A stretch of DNA of 64,000 nucleotides from Mugil cephalus. Its lineage: Eukaryota > Chordata > Actinopteri > Mugiliformes > Mugilidae. Positions 1 to 10,900 of the stretch are shown in pieces. The notes under the pieces are model-generated. The model worked only from the letters and a program-made list of their open reading frames with translations. It was not told where the DNA came from and did not search any database. The first letter of the stretch is position 1. Every line of letters starts with the position of its first letter. The stretch spans positions 23,239,474 through 23,303,473 of the forward strand of contig NC_061786.1 in NCBI RefSeq assembly GCF_022458985.1, in the 5' to 3' direction. The position numbers were made by a program, and so were the translations under genes.

Positions 1-27
1 ATGGAGAAAGGCTTCCACCTCAACTGA
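1..27 (+). CDS. hectd1: HECTD1, last nine residues and stop (partial, 3' end)
   Basis: The window opens in a coding exon that reads MEKGFHLN and then TGA at 25-27. This matches, as I remember it, the extreme C-terminus of the HECT-domain E3 ubiquitin ligase HECTD1, just after the catalytic HECT lobe. Nine codons alone would be weak, but the gene lies tail-to-tail with AP4S1, its neighbour in the vertebrate order COCH-STRN3-AP4S1-HECTD1, with the expected strand. HECTD1 transfers ubiquitin through a HECT cysteine that lies outside this window. The reading frame is taken to be frame 1; the exon's 5' end is not visible. Confidence 0.75.
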   Translation: MEKGFHLN

Positions 28-650
28 CCTCCTCCTCCACCTCCACCTCCACCTCCTCCTCCACCTCCACCACCTCCTCCTCCGCTCTGAGCATGCTCCT
101 CAAGTCATCTGTGATTGACAGATCAGCCAGCCAATCCAAACCAGCCGACTGCTGGAGGAGGAAGTGGAGGAGGTGGAGGAGGAGGAGGAGGAGGAAATAA
201 AAAGAGACGCTTCACACCCTTCACTCCTCCCTCCTTCGCCTCCTTCCTCTTCCTCCTGATGCTGCGGTGTGTGTGTGTGTGTGTGTGTGTGTTAGTGTGT
301 GTGTTGACCTCCTCCTCCTCTTCCTCCTCTTGGTTTAGTGCCTGGTTTGACTCGTAGCTTCTGTTTTCATTTCCTCCTCCTCTTCCTCCTTTTTCTTTAT
401 TTTCTTTATTATTTTCCTGCTTTTTGTTTTTTTTGTGCGTGTGACGACGGTTTGAGTCGTTTCTGTCCGGCCGAGGTCAAAGGTCAGAGAGCTTTCGGTT
501 GTTTGTGTCGTTTTTTTTTTTTTAATTATTATTTTATTTTCCTTTTTACGACGAAGCTACCGAGACGAAGACACTGGTTCGAGAAGCATCGATGAGAAAA
601 ACGAAGAAGTCCGACGGCTCTGCTCTCCCTGTATTTTCTTTGTATATTAT
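28..650 (+). other. hectd1: HECTD1 3' UTR (extent approximate)
   Basis: Non-coding sequence after the HECTD1 stop. It holds a CCT/CCA-rich pyrimidine stretch (29-82), a GGA-rich purine stretch (about 152-195) that is nearly its reverse complement, an AATAAA at 196-201, a GT run near 267-304 and further CCTCCT clusters. ORFs across this low-complexity DNA are rejected as genes. The UTR end is a guess; T-rich and A-rich DNA without a gene continues to the AP4S1 3' end near 1100-1400. Confidence 0.45.
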
Positions 651-1418
651 AAACATTTATTTAACTCAAGTTGCAGTTTGAGGTAAACGAATATTTTCAA
701 ATGTGTATGCTCCAAAAAAAATAATCATTAAAATGTTTGCAAAGTATGAAGTAAAGAAAATAAGCAGAGTCCTGTGGTCTGTGGTGAAAGAAATATTTTA
801 TCATTTTAAGTTTATATCTGCTCATTTTCAAACTTCAAAAGTATTTTTATCGGAATTTTTAAAATATGTTTCTATTCAAATTCAAATATTTTGGGGATTT
901 TATTATTTTCATTTAGATTTTATTCAGAACTCTTCGGATTTTTTTCTTGGTACATTTTTATAAATTATTGTGACGCTTTCAGACATTTATATTATTCACA
1001 ATTTAAAATTGATATTTTGGGAAATTTACTCAATATTCACATAATTAATTTCGACATTTTCTCTGTATTTATGTTTTAAACAGATTTAAGAGAGAAAAAC
1101 GAGGAGACACTTAACTCAGAAAACTTTATTTGGACAATTAAACGTTTAATGAATGAAAGGACGTGACTTCGTCCTGAGACAAGATTTATTTTCCATCCGT
1201 CGGTTTAAAGACGACGACGTAAAAGTTCAGAAACGTTCATTTCGTCTTTAACTTGAATCCGTCCTGTTTTTATTCCAGATAAAAGTTCAGTCTCACATCA
1301 GCTCCTCTGATTTCCTCCGGCCTCACAGCAAAAACTACAAACATGGTGGAGCTGAGAGGATCCAGGAAACGTTCCAGAGCCTCGTTTATTTTAATCTGCT
1401 CATTAACGCATGGCTCCC

Positions 1419-2998
1419 TCAGCTGTCGGCCATCTTGTCGATGGCGGTGAGAGGAGCGAGGACGCGGTTCTTGTTCGTCTCCACGATGTGTCCGTTCTGG
1501 ATCATCTCGTCCAGGATCACGTGAACTCGGTCCAGGTTGAACATGATCTGATGACGTCACAGCGTCAAGGAAACAAATAAAATACTACCTGGTTTTCTAC
1601 AGGCAACATCTAGACACGAGTACAAAATAATATCTGAGTTGGTGATAAAAAAATAAGGAATATTTTGCATATGTATTTTTGTATTTGTGGAAATTGCAAT
1701 TTAGAAATTGGACAATTAGAAATCAAAATAATTGTTGATTGAAATTTTAATTTTAAATACTATATTTTATTTTTTTATTTGTAGAAATTACAATTTAAAT
1801 ATTGGAAAAATATATATTAAAAGAATTGTTGATCAAAAATTAAAAATGTGATATTTAGGAATTAACATTTATTTATATTTTAGATTTAAAATTTAAATAT
1901 TGAAAATTAAATGTAAAAGAATTGATTATTTTAACATTTTAAACAGATAATTACTAATATTTTCTAATTATTTCATTTGTGCAAAGTACAATTTAAATAT
2001 TGAAAAATTAGAAATAAAAGAATTGGTGAAAAACATAAATATATCATTTATTTTACATTTTTTATTTATGGAAATTACTATTTATATATTATATTAATTA
2101 CATTTAATATTATGTTAATCAAAATTAGAAATTAAACTATTTGACCATTAAATTATTAACATTTATAAATTTGATCATTAAAAATAAAAAGTTGATCATT
2201 AGATATTAGAACATATTTATAAATAGTTAAATAATTTATTGAACTACACACGTTGTCATCGTGTGTTCAGATTAAAGGATACGTCCAGTTCACTCTGCGG
2301 GAAAAAAACACAAACATCAAACAATTAAATTCTTTTTCCTCTTGAAAACTAGTTTTTATCCAACAAAACACACAATACTTTAAATATTTCCTAGATAATT
2401 TATCAATTTAAAGTTGTGACTCAGTATCTGAAATATTAAAGTCGCAGCTTCTTAACTGGAAACATTTTATCAGACTTGGTATTAAATTGAAAATCTCGTT
2501 TGTAATTAATCAGAGCTCATTTTCCAGTCTGAGTTTTCCTGAACTCACCACGCGGCTGAAGTATTTATCCAACACCTCCACAAAGTTGTGCACCAGCTCG
2601 TAGATGGACAGTTCGTTCTGTGGATCCAGAGGAGAAACATCTGGGATGAGCTGCTGTGAACGTTGAGGAGTTAAAACCCTGAGACTCACCCACGGACTCA
2701 CCTCGCTGTCTGTGACCCCGACCACGATGTACAGGGCAGCGTACTGACGATACACCAGCTTAAAGTCCTTATACTCCACGAAGGAACACTGGAACACACG
2801 GGAGCAGTCAGAGGACCTCAAACTCACCACGGCGGATACTTCACTGACCTGTACCTGTACCTGGTCCTTCTTGCGGCTCAGGCAGCATCGGACCACGTCG
2901 GCCTCCAGCGCCGCCCTCCTGCTCAGATCCACCGGCTGGAAATACCTGGACAGTCGGGTCTGACCCTGGCGGTTCACCATCAGCACGAACTTGATCAT
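1419..2998 (-). CDS. ap4s1: AP-4 complex subunit sigma-1 (AP4S1), complete, 5 coding exons
   Basis: Small (sigma) subunit of the AP-4 adaptor, which sorts cargo such as ATG9 at the trans-Golgi network. Coding exons on the minus strand: 2998-2861, 2788-2702, 2617-2549, 2294-2283 (12 nt) and 1547-1419. Together they give 435 nt, 144 aa, the same length as human AP4S1. The start reads [20 protein letters not shown]; later come [44 protein letters not shown] and [15 protein letters not shown], ending in DKMADS. This is a single clathrin-adaptor small-chain (longin-like) domain. The ATG follows a TTTCTCCTCCCAG acceptor by one base, so at least one 5' leader exon lies upstream. It is convergent with HECTD1 and divergent from STRN3. 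AATAAA-type signals on the minus strand are visible at 1385-1390, 1269-1274 and 1125-1130; which one is used is unknown. Confidence 0.96.
1620..2245. repeat. AT-rich degenerate tandem repeat in the last AP4S1 intron
   Basis: Most of the 735-base intron 1548-2282 is A/T-rich sequence in which versions of 'aaattacaatttaaatattg' followed by 'aaaaattagaaataaaagaa' recur several times. The units are badly diverged. No coding potential was seen. Confidence 0.5.
2283..2294 (-). other. ap4s1: AP4S1 12-nt coding microexon (SELD)
   Basis: Between the FSRV exon and the IMFNL exon a 12-base exon encodes SELD. It is flanked by a CCCGCAG acceptor and a GTATCC donor. Human AP4S1 has SELD at this exact place. 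Because it is 12 nt, skipping it keeps the frame and removes only four residues. Confidence 0.85.
2843..2863 (-). promoter_or_regulatory. ap4s1: Tandem splice donors at the end of the first AP4S1 coding exon
   Basis: On the minus strand the exon end reads CAG followed by GTACAG, GTACAG and GTCAGT. Three GT donors are thus spaced 6 nt apart. Donor 1 gives the conserved junction KKDQ-CSF; donors 2 and 3 would insert VQ or VQVQ in frame. Donor 3 (CAG then GTCAGT) looks at least as good by consensus as donor 1. Confidence 0.6.
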
Positions 2999-3594
2999 CC
3001 TGGGAGGAGAAACCGGCCGGAGGCTGCTGCACCCGGACACTGAGCATCAGACTTAGGGACAATAAGATAGACTTAGACTTATTACACTTATTAGACTTAG
3101 ATAAACTTATTGGACTTAGACAGATTTTAATCATCCACAAGATAAACTGTTTGGTCACAGTAGAACATTAAAGAATCTGTCTTAAAAAACACAAGTAAAA
3201 AGAAAAAGATTAAAATAAATCTTTATAGTAAAATAAAGTAGAAAATATCACACATTTTTTTTTGTATTCTCTTATTTTGGAATAATTGTAGATATTGTGC
3301 ACATAGTAAACTGTGTGTTTATTATTATTTATTTTATTTGTTTATATATATTTGTTATATGTTGTGTCTGGTGTCATGTTGCTGCTGCACAATGGGAAAC
3401 TTTCCCAAACTGGGAAAATTCTCAAATAAAGCGAATAAAACTAATTTGACAGATGTTTCCTTTGAGGCTTCAGTTGTTATATTAGATAGACATTTTATTT
3501 ATTTATTTATTTCATACCATCATTTATTAACTGTTAATAACTGCGTATTAGTAATAATAAAACCCATTAATATGACCGTTCAGTTATTTTACTC

Positions 3595-3860
3595 ACCAGC
3601 AGCTGTTTGCTTGTGTCCCATCAAACAGGCTAAAAACACCAATAATAACCCGCGTTAACTTGATTTAATCCGGATATAACTACAAACTACATTCTTTTCA
3701 CAGCGTGTTGACTCGTCACAGCCTGAAAGTGAAATTACAATGAAATTTGAAGTTAAAATAACCAGTAAACGACCGAGAAGCTTCAGTTTTGGACGAAACG
3801 AAGCTAACAACAGGAGCTGTTAGCATTTCTGACACATGCGCAGTAAGGCGCTGGAATGGT
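3595..3860 (-). promoter_or_regulatory. ap4s1: Probable AP4S1 leader exon and promoter side
   Basis: A strong donor (CTG then GTGAGTAAAA, minus strand, boundary near 3594/3595) could join to the AP4S1 coding-exon acceptor at 2999. Just above it, 3835-3845 has a TGCGCA core resembling an NRF-1 site, common in housekeeping promoters. The leader ends with an ATG beginning MGHKQTAA. If spliced as proposed, this uORF stops at a TGA overlapping the AP4S1 start (ATGA). The transcription start is not determined. The rest of 3000-4240 is AT-rich DNA in which I see no gene. Confidence 0.35.
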
Positions 3861-4246
3861 GCGTTTTTTGTAACAATAAAAATGGGAAATAAGATATTTA
3901 GTCCAGATTCCAGACCACTTTATAATAAAAGATCAAAAATTAACTTTTTTTTTAACTTCGTCTAGATTGTTTTCTCACATTTAACTGTCAGGTTCTTGAC
4001 ATTTAAAGATTAAATTCTTACAGATTTTTCGCTTTTTATTTCATATATTACACATATGTTTTTAGATTTTTATGTGACGTTTTAACTTCCACACTGAAAA
4101 TCTGGTCCTACTCAGTTTTGTCTTGTTATCCAGCGTGTGTCTGAAATTTTTATTTATTTATTTAACTGACGGAAAATTGGCCATGAGTGTAATTTCCTAC
4201 GCCGTACGCGTACTTGAATGTTACATTTCTGGATGAGAGGGGAACA

Positions 4247-4737
4247 GCAGTAGTGGTGCGTGATACCGCTACATTTGGTATCAATCCGATACCAAGTAAA
4301 TACACGGCCAATATTGCCGATATCTACACCGATAATTAAGGCGGATGCATCATCAATCTGAATCTGAACGGAGTTTTCATGACCTTTAGGTGTTTTTGTG
4401 ATTTGCCTTTTGGAGAATTAATCGGTTAAAATCCAGTACAGAATTTGGCCAAAGTTTATAATTAAAAAGAAAATACTTTATTTTCACAATAAAAGTTATC
4501 ACCTGAGAGCAAATGGAAACAAATTATTTTCCAGGCAGATTGTTCAGAAATTAATTGTCATCTCAGCCGCGCAGGAGAGAAACTGAAACTTTTGTATTAA
4601 TCTCATTACGTTGATATCGGTCAATATCGCTTCCAGCGTTAGTCTGAGGTATTCCTGTTTTATGTATCGGTACCGATACTTACAACGGGAATGCCAACGT
4701 TGATATCGATACTTGGATCGTTCCGCCCACCACTGAA
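4247..4737. mobile_element. hAT-like non-autonomous DNA transposon remnant
   Basis: The segment starts CAGTAGTGGTG and ends, on the other strand, CAGTGGTGGGCGG: imperfect terminal inverted repeats of hAT type. Inside are many GATACC/GGTATC and GATATCG blocks in both orientations, as in teleost repeats built on 'gataccaagtaaatac'. There is no transposase ORF. It lies in the DNA shared by the AP4S1 and STRN3 promoters. Family assignment is from pattern memory. Confidence 0.5.
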
Positions 4738-4937
4738 AAGCAGGATGATGTCCCGACATGCATCGCGTCTGGGTTCGGGTCCAGAGGGAGAGATGGGGGA
4801 GAGAGAGCCGTAATGGCGGCCGGTTAGACCCACACTCGAACACCGCGTCCGCAAACAGCCTCTCACACCGCGGCGGAGCCAGCGTGACAGGCACGGAGCC
4901 GAATCCTTCAGCGGACCGCAAGATTTTCCTTCTACTT

Positions 4938-4974
<37 letters not shown>

Positions 4975-4997
4975 ATAATAATAATTAAAAAAAAAAT
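4738..4997 (+). promoter_or_regulatory. strn3: STRN3 promoter and 5' UTR with poly(A) tract at the start codon
   Basis: A GC-rich stretch (4750-4925) has a CpG-island feel and contains GTAATGGCGGCCGG, which resembles a YY1 site. It ends in a run of about 30 A (4941-4971), several AAT units and another A run that touches the STRN3 ATG at 4998. An upstream ATG at 4758 opens a 61-codon frame that closes at 4943, before the main start. Where transcription starts is not determined. Confidence 0.5.
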
Positions 4998-7900
4998 ATG
5001 GACGATCACCCCGGCGGAGGAGGGGTCGGAGCGGGAGCCCCGAGACAGCCTCCGCCGCCGCAGCAGCATCAGCAGCCGGGGAGCAACAGCAGCCTTAACC
5101 CGCAGATCGGAGCCGGCGGAGGGGCCATGGTGCCCCATCAGCCCGATGAGCTGCCCCGGCCCCAGCAGCAGTACACCATCCCCGGCATCCTGCACTACAT
5201 CCAGCACGAATGGGCCAGGTTCGAGATGGAGAGGGCGCACTGGGAAGTGGAGAGGGCCGAGCTCCAGGTTAGCCCACTCACTTTAGCCCCCGGTCATGTT
5301 AGCTCGTTTTTTTCGTCTTTATTTAACCAGGAAAAGTCCCGTTGAGATTAAAAAAAATAAATAAAATAAATTCTCTTTACCAGAGACCTGGCAAAGACAG
5401 GAAGCCATGCATTCAAAACACAAAGTAGCTGAAAGAGAAACAACAAAAAATACATACAAACATAAATACAACAGGAATACAATTTACACACAAGTCACTT
5501 GGTGATTAAGCTAAAAGGAAACTACACTAGTTAAAACATGAACAGACAGTTAAATCAACCTCTAAGGCTTCAACACGGATTTAACACATTGTTTATTTAT
5601 CCCACGTATGGGAAAATTCCTTCTCACAGTAGCACAGAATTACACAAGGATATATACAAAAAAACAATCTCAAATTTCGAGGAATATACAAAAAACAATA
5701 ACACAGTTGAAATATACAATAATAAAAAAAAACTATGAAAAATAAATAGAGAAGAAATAGAAATATAGGGACATTAAATGAGACCCGCTCCTCAAGTTAA
5801 AAAGTTAAAAAACAGCTACGGGTGGTGGAGTTTTCCCGGATGGTTACTGGACACACTTTACAGTATTTTATTTAAAAAATGTGGTTAGGATTAATTTTAC
5901 TCATTAAATTACGACAAAGAACGACTAACATGAATGTATAAGACCGTAGTAGCTAAGTGGCTACGCTAACGGGTTAGCCTGGCTGGAGCTAGCTGTTAGC
6001 TTCACACCGTTGTCAAGCTTAGGGTGAACAGACATCCCCGATTTCTGGGGACAGTCGCCGTTTTGTTTGACATGTCCACTGGATGAAGCTGCATCTGAAA
6101 ATGTCTCCGATTTTAGCGTTTTATAAATGAGAAAAATGTTGCGCACAGACTACAGCAACAGTTATTACGGTAGCCGGTCGCGCTGCTATTGACATTACAG
6201 ACATAGCAGGTTAAATATGTTTAAATATATCAAAATAAATGAAGCCATGATTGTTCTCGTTTGTTCATTTTGGCTTGATAAAATGTTTTCACTGTGGACT
6301 TTCGGATAAACGTCCCGGAGTAAAAGAGAAGTGAATCCAGCTGACTAATTCCTGTGCGCCGCCATTTTGGTTTGTCACGCTAGCTGTGTTAGCCGTGTTG
6401 TTAGCTTGCTAATGTTGCTGTTAAGGCCCGAGTGACTGTTTTTATTTGAGTGATTGGTTTTATTTGAGTGTTTTTCATCCCCGAAGTTCATCTGAGTTTG
6501 AAAAGTGTTAAAAATGTTAAATGACCGATTAGCCAGTGGGTGATTCTGTTAGCATCACACACAGCTTGTGTATGAGGTTAGCAGCTTGTTAGCAGGATGG
6601 TAATGTAAATAAAAACAGTCATGGGACAAGATTTCACATTATTCACTTTAGTTAAAGTGCTGCAGATGAGAGAAAATATAGATATTTATCACTTTAAGAT
6701 AATAATTTTTGTTTTGTGCCTTGATAATTCATATTATTGAGCTTCAGAATACCAAAATATGTAGAGAAAATATATAATAACACTGCAAACCAGTGTTTAT
6801 AGACATTTTTGAACTAACCTGATTTAGTCTACACTATTTTTTTTTTCATAAATGTGAATGATTTAAACGTTGACCTTTTAAATGAGGCGTCTTTGTGTCT
6901 GTGATTTTGTTTACAGTTGAAACAGATTTTGCTTAAAACTTAAGTTCTGCAGCTTTGATCAAAAATAACATCAACCTAAAGTAGAATTGTTGCTGTTTAA
7001 AGTTAAGGACCTTAAAGGCCGTAAAATAATATTCAATCTGAATATATAGCACCTGATTTTCCTGAATGTAAATATTAAAAGTAGTTACAAGTTTCTCCTA
7101 TTTGCAGCTGAGAGGTTTATGTCACAGGTTATAAAGCAAAGTGTCGATTTATTTATTTAACAAAACTAAGCTCCTCAGTGATTCCTGAGGTTTGTGGTAT
7201 CTCCTCCATCTCTTTCCCGTCTATTTGTTTTTCGTGCAGCTCTTCTCTGTCGTCAGATTTTTTTAAATCCAGTCAGCGCTGACGATGAGACAGCAGGAAG
7301 ATTTCTTATGATGGAGGTCGGAGCAAATGGAAGATATTTAAAAGAATCGATGAGCAGGTTTTATGAGTCGATGGTGGATAAATACACTATGATGCCAACT
7401 TTCCATCACAGACACCAGTTACTCTATATACACTAACATGCTAGTTCATTAGGTGCAGGGAAGGTGCAGGTTATCAACCCATCTAACATGAGCTAGTTTA
7501 TTAGGGAATCCGTTTGTTTGTGTCATGTGAAATAGTGAGAATAACGTCCCACGGTTCCACCGTAAATAATATTTTTTATAAAACTTGAAGAAGCTGTTGA
7601 GTTGTGACGTTGCTCCACTTCCACGGTGACTCCGTAGTGTCGTCTGGAGCGTGTTTTGAAGCGCGCTCACGTCGCTAACACTCCCTTTGGCAGAGTTAGC
7701 GACGGTGTCGCTAATGACAGGTCAGCCTTCGTACTGTGAGACCTGGCTCTGCTCTGACTTGTCGCGGTGCGGTGGCGGATTCCTTCAGCATGACTGAGTC
7801 AGAGTTCCTGATAAGAGCTTCAAGAATGAGCCGAACAAACATGCGAAGGTGTGAACGTTTATCAGGAACCTGGAAAGGCGTCAGATGGTCAAATGGTCAC

Positions 7901-10900
7901 ACGTTTAATAGAACAGGACGCTGCTGCTGCTGCTGCTGATAGTGTGAATTTAATCCATGTTTTCCAGCGACAGTGTGTGAAGTGATGGTGTGAGAGCAGC
8001 AGGAAGAGTTTGTCTGGTACCGATGAACCTGTAGCTGCGCTCAGACACACAAAGCTTCACCGCAGTCGTCTTGTTTCACGTCTTTTATGGTCATTTTGCA
8101 TCTTTTTTTTTGTGTTTTCTGTCAGTTTGTGGTTGTTTTTTTGTTTCTTTTTTACTGGTTTTACACATCATTGTGGTCATTTCACTGTCAGTCAATGGTC
8201 GTGTGTTTGTTTTGTGTCTCTGTGATAATTTATTGTCAGATTGCGGTCGTTTTGTGTTACTTTCTGTACGTTTTGCTCCTCTCTATGATTGTGTATTATT
8301 GTATTTATTCTGTGTGTAGTTTATAGACATTCAACAATAATAACACTAACCACACTGACACTGTCAGTGTCCTCCTGTGTTTCCCAAGGAAACACAACTG
8401 CTCGGTGCGTTAACAGAGTCAGTTTGTGGTTGTTTCAAGTCTCTTTTTGTTTGTTTTACACATTATTGTACCATTTTATTGTTGTTTTGTGTCTTTCTGG
8501 TTGTTCTGTTCCTCTCTACGGTCATGATGTGTTATCTCTGTAGTCGTCTTCTGCCTCTTTGTGTTTGTTTTGTATCTTTGTGGTAATTTTTTTCAGTTTG
8601 TCTCTTTGTGTCTTTTATTAGTCATTTAGGATCTGATGTCTTTGTTCTGTGGATGTTTGTGGTAACTTCTGTCTCTGTAGTTCTTAGAGTCTCTGTGTGT
8701 TTTGTGTCTTTGTGGCCACTTTGTTTCGTCGCTATGGTCGTTTTGCGTCTTTTCTTTTCTCTTTGTGGTCGTTCTGTCTTATTTTATTTTAGTTCTGTCA
8801 CTTTGCGTTTGTTTTTGCGTCTTTGTGGTTGATCTTTACGACTAAATATCGCTTGTATTTTACCTTTACTTTAAATAATGTCTTTCCTATTCAGGGAGGA
8901 GGATGTGAATCATCATGTGAACATGAAATATTTAAAATATTGTTTGTGGTGATTCACAGAATCATTTCATGGTCCGAGGTTTCGTCTCTGGGAACCAGTA
9001 GATTCAGGTTTTGTTGATTTTGTCCGTCATGGAGAGAGAGAGTAAAAAACAGTGCACAGATTCTTTCAGTTCTTTAAGCTGAAAACCTAAAACCATGATT
9101 GATGAACATCTTTCATTTCCAGAATAAGATCCATTCAAGCCTCCCAGTCATGCGACCGACAGAACATCAGAGGGAGACGACTCCAGGCTTTTTAATCCGT
9201 TATTGGTCTTATTTTCTTAATCTTCATGCTGCTGAAGATGTTCCAGACATAAATGCTCTGAGCTGAAATTGAGGAAAAGTTCCTCTGAGTCAGAATTTTC
9301 AGCTGGAACGCGCCTGAAGTCAGATTTCCTCCTCGTAAAGTCGTAGAATCTTCACTACGTCTGAGTAGAGTTTCCAAGATGGCCGCCCAGTGTGTAAACA
9401 GTAACTAGAAGCTCCTGTAACATTCAATTCATCAGCTCTTCTGATTAGTTTTTGTTTTTTAAATCAGTCATACAGACAGTATTTTTCCACATACATGTTG
9501 AAATGCTGTTATAATGTAGTTGAAGTTTTCCATGCGTTATGTGGGAACTAAAAATAACAGCCTGCTAAAACCAAAACAGAGCCAGACGCCACCGTGGAAA
9601 ACTAAGTTATATCGGGACAAGACGAGAGCTTTGGTGGAGGCGGCCATCTTGTTTTCCGGCTTCTATAACTTGAACGCCGATAACTCGGATGTGACATCAT
9701 TCCGGGACTTCCGACCTCGGAGGTAAATGAAACGCAGCACATCTTCTTGTCTTGTGTTCTGGTCAGTGAACGCCCCCCCCCCCCCCAGCTTCCTGTTAAA
9801 AGTCTGAGTCTGTTTCCGTTAGTTGGAGCAGGAAGCAGCGACCAAACAAAAGATGGCGACCAGCTGCAGGTTGTGACCTCTGACCTCACGTTTACAGGGA
9901 CCAGAAATCACAGTTTTACTTCAGGGATTTATTGGTTTATTTTGACGTTTTTACTATATTTTGAAGCGTGGCCACTTCTTCCTCTTCTCCTCCCCTTCAT
10001 CATCATCTCCTGACTGTGCAGCGTCATGGTTTTAGTTTATAATGGACCTAAAATAAAGAAGTCGTCCCAGAGCTAATGCTACGTTAGCATGTCGTAGGTG
10101 TAGCTCTGTGACTATTATCGGTAGAAAGGTCGACTCTTCCCACCGCGGGATCCAAACCCATCGACCGCCCCGTCCCCGTCGTTCTGTCGGAACCGGAGCT
10201 GGAGGTGATGCTGGATCGATAGGAGCAGACGCTCCATGTTTTGGTAAAGAGGCCACGGCTGTAATTAGGCGCCATGGCCTACTGGGCCCTGCACTGACAG
10301 GCCGATACCATCTGGAGGCTAAAAGTAGAGCCGACCGAAATAACCGCAACACACACACACACACACGCGCTCTGAGGCCGAGGTTCAACTGGCTGTCGTC
10401 ACAAGATTAAGAGATGATTACACAACTTTTACTAGTTTCTTTAGGGAGACACACGAAATGAACAGTCATGTGTCTTTGGTTTGTCCACAGCTCAGTCGTC
10501 TCCAGCGTCTCAACCAAATGGACAAAAAAAACTACTTCTGAATATGTTTTGGTGTCGAAGCTTTTAACTCGTCACCTGTTGAAGTGTTAAACGTTGTTAA
10601 ACGTTGTACACAAACACAGCTGCTCTGTTAACATCAGTTATTACTAGAGACCGTATATAAACATGGACACGTCTCCTCTTCCGGTCCCATTGGTCAAACT
10701 GACGCTATTTTCCCAGGGACATGGGCAGCGCCATGTTGTGAGTTTGAGTCTGGTCAGTACGGTGAGAGGGCGGAGCCATGATAGTGATGCCCCGCCCACA
10801 CTTCTGTTTTGGTTGAATTAGTTGCTCTGAGGTTTGTATCATGAAGCAGGATCACAGGTTTATGGAGGAAACTTCAGGATTAACTCTGAGTTTCTGGTTT

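Noticed and set aside
8010..8832. Six overlapping ORFs with Cys/Phe/Val-rich, membrane-like sequence
   Set aside because: They come from a T/G-rich degenerate repeat in STRN3 intron 1; no start context, splice sites or homology.
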